Shown here in pieces: positions 1 through 5,156 of a DNA stretch of 5,156 bases (positions are counted from its first letter, which is position 1; the number at the start of each line of letters is the position of its first letter). The position numbers and the translations under genes are program-made. The notes beneath the pieces were generated by a model. It saw nothing but the letters and a program-made list of their open reading frames with translations, was not told the origin of the DNA and ran no database searches. Source of the stretch: Gammaproteobacteria bacterium RIFCSPHIGHO2_12_FULL_37_34. GTDB lineage: Bacteria > Pseudomonadota > Gammaproteobacteria > DSM-16500. The stretch is from positions 1 through 5,156 of the forward strand of contig MGXW01000069.1 in the NCBI GenBank assembly GCA_001801495.1. The letters are read 5' to 3'.

Positions 1-80
1 AAGCAGCTATCGGCCCTCGCATTAATTATAAATCGTTTGGCAAAGATTGGCGTTATCCAATAACAAATGGGTTTAAATAA
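1..80 (+). CDS. nadE: C-terminal end of a probable glutamine-dependent NAD+ synthetase (partial)
   Basis: Only the last 25 sense codons are present, read in the frame that starts at position 3 and stops at TAA 78-80; positions 1-2 are the end of a cut codon. The tail contains GPRINYKSFGKDWRYPITNG. This resembles, from memory, the FGKDRRYPIT-type C-terminus of the long, glutamine-dependent NAD+ synthetases. Those enzymes amidate deamido-NAD+ in the cytoplasm in the last step of NAD synthesis. The other two plus-strand frames are much less protein-like over this stretch. The gene converges on bamD and their ends overlap by 8 bp (73-80). The identification rests on about 20 residues, so it is probable rather than certain. 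The catalytic domains lie outside the window. Confidence 0.68.
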   Translation, partial: AAIGPRINYKSFGKDWRYPITNGFK

Positions 81-816
81 AATTATATTGCAATATCAGT
101 CTTGTATCTTGCTCAAGTTTAGTCATCCCCAACTGATGATAAGACTGCATCATGAGTTTTAATGCATCAACCACTGCCCCCGCACCTTGATAATGCATCA
201 CAACATCGCTTGCGCGATTAGCAGCTGCCACATAAGCGTTACGATTGTAATAATATTGCGCCACTTGCAATTCATGATTGGCCATCATATTACGCATATA
301 AATCATATATTGATGCGCGGGCGGCGTATAATGGCTATTAGGAAAGCGAGAAACAAGTTCGTCAAAATCGCGGTATGATTTTTGCATTTGAGTTAAATCA
401 CGCGCAGCAAGATCAACATTAAACAATCGCTCTATCACGCCCATGTTTTGATAATAATCAGATAAACCTCTCATATAATAGGCATAATCAACATGAGAAT
501 TGGTCGGGTGAAGACGAATGAAACGATCGGCAGCGGCTACCGCCATAGTGTATTCATCTTTCATGTAGTAGGCATAAATGAGATAGAGTTGCGCAGATTC
601 TGTTTCAATTCCAAAGGGATATTGAACATCTAATGCTTCAAAACGTTTAATGGCTTCACTATAGCTTTTATCTTGTAATGCTACTTTACCATGTTGATAG
701 ATTTGCTCTGGTGTTTCATCTTTATAAGCTTCAGAGGGTTCAACAGCAGATGCGCAAGCAGTAAGCAACAAAGGTATTGCCAATAAGCAAATACATATTA
801 AAAAATTTTTCTTCAT
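73..816 (-). CDS. bamD: Outer membrane protein assembly factor BamD (lipoprotein, TPR repeats)
   Basis: BamD (formerly YfiO/ComL) is the essential lipoprotein of the BAM complex. It binds BamA and helps fold and insert beta-barrel proteins into the outer membrane from the periplasmic side. The 247-residue product is close to the usual size (about 245). It starts with a lysine-bearing hydrophobic signal (residues 1-20) ending in a lipobox, LTAC, with Cys21 as the lipidated residue. From about residue 36 to the end there are helical TPR-like repeats, with family-typical stretches such as HPTNSHVDYAYYMRGL and FPNSHYTPPAHQYM. The ATG at 816-814 is preceded by an AAAAGG ribosome-binding site (826-831 on the minus strand) at 9 nt. 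The gene is divergent from rluD, as in other gammaproteobacteria, and its 3' end overlaps the probable nadE. No internal stop or missing domain is seen. Confidence 0.96.
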   Translation of the reverse strand: MKKNFLICICLLAIPLLLTACASAVEPSEAYKDETPEQIYQHGKVALQDKSYSEAIKRFEALDVQYPFGIETESAQLYLIYAYYMKDEYTMAVAAADRFIRLHPTNSHVDYAYYMRGLSDYYQNMGVIERLFNVDLAARDLTQMQKSYRDFDELVSRFPNSHYTPPAHQYMIYMRNMMANHELQVAQYYYNRNAYVAAANRASDVVMHYQGAGAVVDALKLMMQSYHQLGMTKLEQDTRLILQYNFI

Positions 817-867
817 GCGATAATGCCTTTTCTTGTTTCAAGGGATGGTAGTATATACCGGATACAT
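817..867. promoter_or_regulatory. Divergent bamD / rluD promoter region
   Basis: This 51-bp spacer must hold the 5' signals of both divergent genes unless the promoters extend into the coding regions. Its most promoter-like element is the perfect palindrome GTATATAC (851-858). On the minus strand it yields TATACT (855-850), five of six matches to a sigma-70 -10 box, which would put the bamD transcript start near 843. No good -35 box lies at the right distance: TTTACC (875-870) gives only a 14-nt spacer. On the plus strand the same palindrome yields TATACC with a weak TTGTTT (833-838) upstream at 15 nt. The region is certain as a spacer. The precise promoter boxes are a guess. Confidence 0.35.
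826..831 (-). promoter_or_regulatory. Ribosome-binding site of bamD
   Basis: AAAAGG on the minus strand lies 9 nt before the bamD ATG. It supports the chosen start, which also places the signal peptide and lipobox correctly. The site sits inside the spurious upstream extension of the rluD reading frame, one reason to reject that extension. Confidence 0.55.
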
Positions 868-1830
868 ATGGTAAAAAAAATTCATAAAACTTTCATCATT
901 TCTAACGAATATGTTCAACAACGCTTAGACCAAACCTTAGCTAAGCTCATGCCTGATTATTCTCGCACTCAAATCAAAGAGTGGATAACATCAGGGTGTA
1001 TTTTAGTAAATGACCAAGTAGCTCCATCTAAATTTCGCCTCAAAGGTAACGAAAAGATTACCATAGAAATTCATTTACTGCCTCAAACTCAAGTAGAACC
1101 ACAACCTATTCCTCTTTCCATTGTGTATGAAGATTCAGAATTATTAATTATCAACAAACCAGCATCGTTAGTTGTGCATCCAGGTGCAGGAAATCGAGAT
1201 CAGACCCTGCTAAATGCACTGCTCTTTCACGATTCAACACTAGCTGAACTTCCCCGAGCTGGTATCTTGCATCGTTTGGACAAAAACACAACCGGTTTAT
1301 TAGTCATTGCTAAAACAGCCAAATCACTAAAAAATTTAGCCTCCCAGTTGAAAAACCATACCCTTTTACGCGAGTATCAGGCTGTAGTATACGGCAACAT
1401 CATCAGTGGTGGCACTATCCGCGCGCCTATAGGGCGACATCCTATTCAACGAAAGCGGATGGCTGTGATTGAAACCGCAAAACCAGCTATCACTCACTAT
1501 CGTGTGATCGAAAAATTTCGGGCGCATACTTTGTTAAAAGTGCAACTAGAAACAGGGCGCACCCACCAAATTCGTGTGCATATGGCACATCTTTATCATC
1601 CCATTGTTGGCGATACAACCTATGGTGGACGGATTCAATTTGCTAAGCAATCCACTCCTGCTCTTATTCAAACATTACAACAATTTAAACGCCAAGCATT
1701 ACACGCTTACGCGATAGAATTAACACATCCCGCCTTACACAAAGTGATGCGCTGGCAAGCCGATTTACCTCATGATATGCAAGAACTTATCCAACAATTA
1801 AGAGAAGATCGTGACCTGCATTCAACCTAA
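868..1830 (+). CDS. rluD: 23S rRNA pseudouridine synthase RluD (pseudouridine 1911/1915/1917)
   Basis: RluD converts uridines in helix 69 of 23S rRNA (1911, 1915, 1917 in E. coli numbering) to pseudouridine during late large-subunit assembly. The 320-residue product has an N-terminal S4-like RNA-binding domain (about 16-75, including QRLDQTLAKLMPDYSRTQIKEW) and then the RluA-type catalytic domain. Visible motifs are VYEDSELLIINKP, VVHPGAGN and HRLDKNTTGL with the catalytic Asp138, followed by ETGRTHQIRVHMAH and VGDTTYGG near the end. The frame is open back to an ATG at 823, but those 15 extra residues are not family-like and overlap the bamD leader. ATG 868 gives the usual length (E. coli 326) and a family-like start. 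No strong Shine-Dalgarno precedes it. Eight A's (873-880) follow the start. The 3' end overlaps pgeF by 20 bp. Confidence 0.95.
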   Translation: MVKKIHKTFIISNEYVQQRLDQTLAKLMPDYSRTQIKEWITSGCILVNDQVAPSKFRLKGNEKITIEIHLLPQTQVEPQPIPLSIVYEDSELLIINKPASLVVHPGAGNRDQTLLNALLFHDSTLAELPRAGILHRLDKNTTGLLVIAKTAKSLKNLASQLKNHTLLREYQAVVYGNIISGGTIRAPIGRHPIQRKRMAVIETAKPAITHYRVIEKFRAHTLLKVQLETGRTHQIRVHMAHLYHPIVGDTTYGGRIQFAKQSTPALIQTLQQFKRQALHAYAIELTHPALHKVMRWQADLPHDMQELIQQLREDRDLHST

Positions 1831-2485
1831 TTGGCCTGCTCCTACTACGGTTAAAGCTTATACAACGTTGCGTGATACTTGGCATGAAAAGCATGCTTTG
1901 ATCTCTCTTTTACAGCTACCAACAGAACCTGTTTGGTTACATCAAATCCATAGTAACCGTGTGATCCCTGCTATCCCAGAACATAAAGAGCATGATGCTG
2001 ACGCTAGTTTTACTGATCAAGCGAAACACATCTGTATAGTGACCACAGCAGACTGTTTACCCCTGTTGATGTGCAATAAACAAGGCAGCATGGTTGCTGC
2101 CATTCATGCAGGATGGCGAGGCTTGTCTGCAGGAATTATCGAAGCCACCTTAGATCAATTACAACAACGAGGGGAAGATATGTTGGTTTGGTTAGGACCT
2201 GCCATAGGGCCTGAAAAATTTGAAGTAGGTCAAGATGTATATGATGCCTTTGTATCGCAACACCCTCCATCTGCAACAGCATTTACGCTTAAAGATAAAG
2301 ATCAATGGTTGGCTAATTTATATGAGCTAGCCAAAATTCGCTTAAAATTACAAGGTATTTCACATATTTATGGGGGAAATTTTTGTACTTATACCCAAAA
2401 AGAACTCTTTTATTCTTATCGACGTGATAAAGGGAAAACAGGTCGTATGGCAAGTTTGATATGGATAGCAAGTGATTATAAATGA
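1811..2485 (+). CDS. pgeF: Peptidoglycan editing factor PgeF (YfiH, 'laccase domain' family)
   Basis: The YfiH/PgeF family was long called polyphenol oxidase or laccase-domain protein. In E. coli it is reported to remove wrongly built muropeptide precursors carrying L-Ser in place of L-Ala, and it is cytoplasmic. The 224-residue product has the family motifs WLHQIHSNRV (His47), TTADCLPLL (Cys82), AAIHAGWRG (His99), WLGPAIGP, GGNFCTYT and FFSYRRDK-like FYSYRRDKGKTGRMAS near the end. His47, Cys82 and His99 have almost the same spacing as E. coli H71/C107/H124, so the metal/catalytic site looks intact. The start is GTG 1811, inside the end of rluD and after a purine-rich AGAGAAG; it gives the family-like opening QPNWPAPTTVKA. 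The overlap suggests translational coupling with rluD. The protein is about 20 residues shorter than usual because an N-terminal segment is absent (see findings). It ends in tandem stops, TGA TAA. Confidence 0.93.
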   Translation: MTCIQPNWPAPTTVKAYTTLRDTWHEKHALISLLQLPTEPVWLHQIHSNRVIPAIPEHKEHDADASFTDQAKHICIVTTADCLPLLMCNKQGSMVAAIHAGWRGLSAGIIEATLDQLQQRGEDMLVWLGPAIGPEKFEVGQDVYDAFVSQHPPSATAFTLKDKDQWLANLYELAKIRLKLQGISHIYGGNFCTYTQKELFYSYRRDKGKTGRMASLIWIASDYK

Positions 2486-2503
2486 TAAGATATGCCAAAT
2501 CTT

Positions 2504-2637
2504 GAGAGTGTTCAATGAATTGTGTCGCTACCTATGTGAAGGAGGGACGTCGCGGCCATGGATGGTTTAAAGCGCCGAGTACAGGGATGTACGTTCCCGA
2601 GTCACATAGGTAGCGACACAATTCATTGAACACTCTC
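2504..2637. repeat. 134-bp palindromic element: perfect 36-bp inverted arms around a 62-bp GC-rich core
   Basis: The left arm (2504-2539, beginning GAGAGTGTTCAATGAATTG) is the exact reverse complement of the right arm (2602-2637, ending AATTCATTGAACACTCTC), 36 of 36 bases. The core (2540-2601) is 37/62 G+C, much richer than the flanks. It contains further small pairings: GGGACGT (2544-2550) with ACGTTCCC (2591-2598, one bulged T), CGGC (2553-2556) with GCCG (2574-2577), and a hairpin GTACA-GGGA-TGTAC (2579-2592) that competes with the first. The element fills the pgeF-degQ gap and ends 27 bp before the degQ start. It looks like a small non-autonomous insertion or REP/MITE-type intergenic repeat. 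Its perfect arms suggest recent arrival or active maintenance. It encodes no transposase. It is not a classic terminator, because no T-run follows on either strand. Confidence 0.85.
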
Positions 2638-2652
2638 CAAATATCTTTATAT

Positions 2653-2659
2653 AGAGGGG
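2653..2659 (+). promoter_or_regulatory. Ribosome-binding site of degQ
   Basis: AGAGGGG lies 5 nt before ATG 2665. It decides the start against a TTG at 2626 in the same frame, which lies inside the right arm of the palindromic element and would put 13 extra residues before the signal peptide. Confidence 0.7.
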
Positions 2660-2664
2660 TTGCA

Positions 2665-4035
2665 ATGAATAGTTTCCTGCGTGCATTGAGTGCTTTTTTT
2701 TTAATGAGTCTATTAAGTGGATGGACTCACGCTGCGGCGCCTCTAGAAACAACCACTATCGCACCCATGCTAAAATCTGTGTTGCCAGCTATTGTTAATG
2801 TCAAAGCACAAATTAAAGTTGATCTTAATACGTTACGCGAGTTACAAAAACGTAATAAAAATAAAGATAGCGAAGATGACCGTCTGCAGCCACCAATAAG
2901 CGATACTATTGTCTCTGTTGCATCCGGCGTTATTATAGATGCCAATCATGGCTATATTTTAACAAATGCCCATGTGATTGATGAGGCGCAAATTGTCACT
3001 GTAACACTGGGCGATGGTCGGCATTTTACTGCAAAAATCATTGGCAAAGATAAACCATCCGATGTCGCTTTATTGCAAATCAAAGCAAAAAATTTGACAG
3101 CTATACCACTTGCTAACTCCAATGATCTGAAGGTGGGTGATTTTGTAGCGGCGATTGGCAATCCGTTTGGCTTAAACCAAACGGTCACATCTGGTATTGT
3201 CAGTGGCTTGGGACGCACCACGCTTGGCATCGAAAACTATGAAAATTTTATTCAAACGGATGCGCCTATTAATTTGGGCAATTCAGGTGGTGCGTTAGTC
3301 AACATGCAAGGACAATTAGTCGGTATTAATACTGCTATTTTAGCACCGGATCGTGGCAGCATAGGCATTGGTTTTGCCATTCCAACTAATATGGCAAAAC
3401 GTGTGATGGAACAATTAATTGAATATGGCAATGTGAAGCGCGGCGTACTAGGTATAGGCGCACAAGATATTACACCTGAGCTCGCAATTGCTTTTAATAT
3501 CCATAGCACCAAAGGCGCTGCTGTTACGCAGGTGGTACCAGATTCGCCCGCAGCACAAGCCGGTATAGAGATTGGTGATATCATCACAGCAGTAAACGCT
3601 AATTCTGTAACAAATGCGAGCGATGTAGTCAATACCATTGGCTTTTTACGTGTAGGAACCAAAACAACGGTGGAGGTATTGCGTAATGGAAAACCTATCG
3701 CAATTAGTGTCGTGTTATCTGATCCCAAAGTACGTAAACAATTGGTAGAGCGTCATGATCCATTTTTATTTGGAGTAAGCTTAAAGAATTTTAGCATTTT
3801 AAGTCCTATACACGGTAATGTGAAAGGTATTTTAGTCGTAACCATTGAGCAAGACAGTAATGCGGGTCGTGCTGATTTACGTCCAGGAGACATTATTACG
3901 TCTGCAAATCAGCAAAAAGTACAAAATATTGATGAACTCAAAAATATTGCTGCAGCATCGAATAAAACATTATTGATTAATATCATACGTGGTCCTGGCG
4001 CTATTTTCCTGGTCATTAATAAAGAAGAAGCATAA
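2665..4035 (+). CDS. degQ: Periplasmic serine endoprotease/chaperone, DegP/DegQ (HtrA) family
   Basis: HtrA proteases degrade or hold misfolded envelope proteins in the periplasm and form cages of trimers. The 456-residue product has a Sec signal peptide (about 1-24, cleavage near THAAA), a trypsin-like domain and two PDZ domains (about 255-352 and 365-452). The catalytic triad is intact: His103 in LTNAHVID, Asp133 in PSDVALL, Ser207 in NLGNSGGALV. The typical IGNPFGL and ENYENFIQTDAPIN stretches are present. The length matches E. coli DegQ (455) better than DegP (474), and there is no cysteine pair in the LA loop, so DegQ is preferred; DegP-like use is possible. The LA loop (about 51-80) is strongly charged (ELQKRNKNKDSEDDR). 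A run of nine T's (2694-2702) lies in the signal-peptide codons. The stop TAA directly abuts the next gene's ATG, so the two are probably translationally coupled. Confidence 0.94.
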   Translation: MNSFLRALSAFFLMSLLSGWTHAAAPLETTTIAPMLKSVLPAIVNVKAQIKVDLNTLRELQKRNKNKDSEDDRLQPPISDTIVSVASGVIIDANHGYILTNAHVIDEAQIVTVTLGDGRHFTAKIIGKDKPSDVALLQIKAKNLTAIPLANSNDLKVGDFVAAIGNPFGLNQTVTSGIVSGLGRTTLGIENYENFIQTDAPINLGNSGGALVNMQGQLVGINTAILAPDRGSIGIGFAIPTNMAKRVMEQLIEYGNVKRGVLGIGAQDITPELAIAFNIHSTKGAAVTQVVPDSPAAQAGIEIGDIITAVNANSVTNASDVVNTIGFLRVGTKTTVEVLRNGKPIAISVVLSDPKVRKQLVERHDPFLFGVSLKNFSILSPIHGNVKGILVVTIEQDSNAGRADLRPGDIITSANQQKVQNIDELKNIAAASNKTLLINIIRGPGAIFLVINKEEA

Positions 4036-5156
4036 ATGAAGCTGTTTTCATGGGTAAAACCTTTATATAAAAAATCAACTCGGACGCCGATGTCAAAAAT
4101 GTTAACGTTTGTGTTTTTATTTTTTGCGTTGATAGTTGGTATAGATGGCGGAAAAAAATTGATCGTGCTATGCTACATGTCTCATTATCAACCACCACCT
4201 ATTGCTGTATCTGCTACCAAAGCAACAGAAAAAATGTGGCAACATTACATGACTGCGGTTGGCACCTTAACCGCCATGAATGGTGTGGATTTATCAGCGC
4301 CTGTTTCTGGTATCGTTAAGGAAATTCGCTTTAACTCTGGGCAAGTGGTTAAAAAAAATGATGTCATCGTATTGCTTGATATAGATATGGAACAAGCAGC
4401 GCTTAAAAGTGCTCAGGCCAAATTAGCATTAGCTAAAATGAATTATGATCGTGAGAAGAAATTATTTGATCGGCATGTAACCTCTCAAGCTCTTTTAGAT
4501 ACACGTTATGCCGAATTGCTTGAAGCTCAAGGTAATGCAGAATCTATTCAAGCGCAAATTAGTCAAAAAACAATTACCGCGCCGTTTGATGGTCGATTAG
4601 GCATACGCCAAATCGATCTTGGTCAATACTTATCTCCCGGTGCACCCATTGTTACGCTGCAAGCTATGAATCCTTTATATGTCATGCTAAATGTTCCAGA
4701 AAAATATTTATCTCAACTTTATCTTAATCAAGAAATTGATGTGAGTGTGGATTCTGGTAAAGATAAAACAGTAAAAGGAAAAGTAACAGCGATTAATTCA
4801 AAGGTGGATCCTGCAACTCGCAATATTCTTGTACAGGCAACTTTACCTAACGATCAATACGAGCTTTATCCTGGCATGTTTGCTGCAGTTAAAATATGGT
4901 TTCGTGAGAAAAAAAATGCGCTCCTTGTTCCACAAACAGCTATTTCTTATAGTTTAAGTGGTGATTATGTGTTTGTAGTAAAAGATGAAAGCAAATCCAA
5001 AAAGCACCCCGATCTTCATGTTTATCGTCAGTACGTTACTGTCAATGATCAACGTGGAGCTCAAGCTTCTATCCTATCCGGTATTCATTCTGATGATCTC
5101 ATCGTTATTTCTGGGCAATTAAAATTACAAAACGGCACCAAAGTCGTGATTGATAA
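4036..5156 (+). CDS. RND efflux periplasmic adaptor subunit (membrane fusion protein), 3' end cut by window
   Basis: This is an HlyD/AcrA-type adaptor that links an inner-membrane RND pump to an outer-membrane channel. The frame is open for 373 codons to the edge with no stop. In order: a basic N-terminus, a hydrophobic membrane anchor (about 23-49, interrupted by DGGKK), a first lipoyl half (84-116, LSAPVSGIVKEIRFNSGQVV), a short alpha-hairpin (about 117-178), a second lipoyl half (179-209, TAPFDGRLGIRQIDLGQYLS), a beta-barrel (about 210-290) and the membrane-proximal domain (from 291). The short hairpin and LGIRQIDLGQYLSPGAPIV recall MexH/MdtA-like adaptors. Cys46 is not in a lipobox (VLC), so it is not a lipoprotein. 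ATG 4036 is chosen because it abuts the degQ stop (TAAATG) after a purine-rich GAAGAAG; Met19 (4090) and Met22 (4099) are alternatives. A pump gene probably follows beyond the window. The substrate cannot be told. Confidence 0.92.
   Translation, partial: MKLFSWVKPLYKKSTRTPMSKMLTFVFLFFALIVGIDGGKKLIVLCYMSHYQPPPIAVSATKATEKMWQHYMTAVGTLTAMNGVDLSAPVSGIVKEIRFNSGQVVKKNDVIVLLDIDMEQAALKSAQAKLALAKMNYDREKKLFDRHVTSQALLDTRYAELLEAQGNAESIQAQISQKTITAPFDGRLGIRQIDLGQYLSPGAPIVTLQAMNPLYVMLNVPEKYLSQLYLNQEIDVSVDSGKDKTVKGKVTAINSKVDPATRNILVQATLPNDQYELYPGMFAAVKIWFREKKNALLVPQTAISYSLSGDYVFVVKDESKSKKHPDLHVYRQYVTVNDQRGAQASILSGIHSDDLIVISGQLKLQNGTKVVID

Noticed and set aside
85..96. Perfect 12-bp palindrome ATATTGCAATAT near the 3' end of bamD
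   Set aside because: It is AT-rich, lies within coding sequence for the BamD C-terminus, has no loop or T-run, and is short enough to be chance.
187..378. 63-codon plus-strand open frame within bamD
   Set aside because: It is antisense to a clearly real gene, has a low-complexity His/Ile-rich translation and has no recognisable motif.
823..867. Upstream extension of rluD to ATG 823 (15 extra residues)
   Set aside because: The added residues are not RluD-like, the stretch overlaps the bamD ribosome-binding site and promoter spacer, and ATG 868 gives the usual family length.
2504..2637. Palindromic element as a rho-independent terminator
   Set aside because: The stem is much longer than a normal terminator, the loop is 62 nt, and no T-run follows on either strand.
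2626..2653. Possible sigma-70 promoter for degQ: TTGAAC, 16 nt, TATATA
   Set aside because: Each box matches only four of six, and the transcript would start near 2660, after the ribosome-binding site, leaving no usable leader.
2626..2664. TTG start for degQ inside the right arm of the palindrome
   Set aside because: ATG 2665 has a good AGAGGGG site at 5 nt and places the signal peptide at the very N-terminus; the TTG has no such support.
3252..3728. 158-codon minus-strand open frame across degQ
   Set aside because: It is a shadow of the degQ frame: the plus-strand protein has intact family motifs throughout, and the antisense translation shows none.

Overview
The window reads as chromosomal housekeeping DNA from an AT-rich gammaproteobacterium. 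The divergent pair bamD / rluD-pgeF is a classic gammaproteobacterial arrangement. The protein sequences and the low GC would fit the Legionella/Coxiella side of the class, but that placement is inference and was not tested.

Layout. At the left edge are the last 25 codons of a plus-strand gene, probably nadE (glutamine-dependent NAD+ synthetase). It converges on bamD (minus strand) with an 8-bp overlap. A 51-bp spacer then separates bamD from rluD, which points right. rluD overlaps pgeF by 20 bp, so the two are probably co-transcribed. After pgeF there is a 179-bp gap, most of it filled by a striking 134-bp palindromic element: two perfect 36-bp inverted arms around a 62-bp GC-rich core. Next is a periplasmic serine protease/chaperone of the DegP/DegQ family. 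Its stop codon directly abuts the start of an RND-type efflux periplasmic adaptor (membrane fusion protein), which runs open off the right edge.

Function. Most of the products concern the cell envelope: BamD (outer-membrane protein assembly), PgeF (peptidoglycan precursor quality control), DegQ-like protease (periplasmic protein quality control) and the efflux adaptor. RluD modifies 23S rRNA. The likely transcription units are bamD (leftward), rluD-pgeF (rightward), and degQ-adaptor, presumably followed by an inner-membrane RND pump outside the window. The palindromic element sits exactly at the join between the last two units.

I see no clear new multi-gene system. The least explained part is the palindromic element and what it does to expression of degQ. 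Secondary points are a 9-T tract in the degQ signal-peptide coding region, a PgeF missing an N-terminal family segment, and the pairing of degQ with an efflux adaptor.
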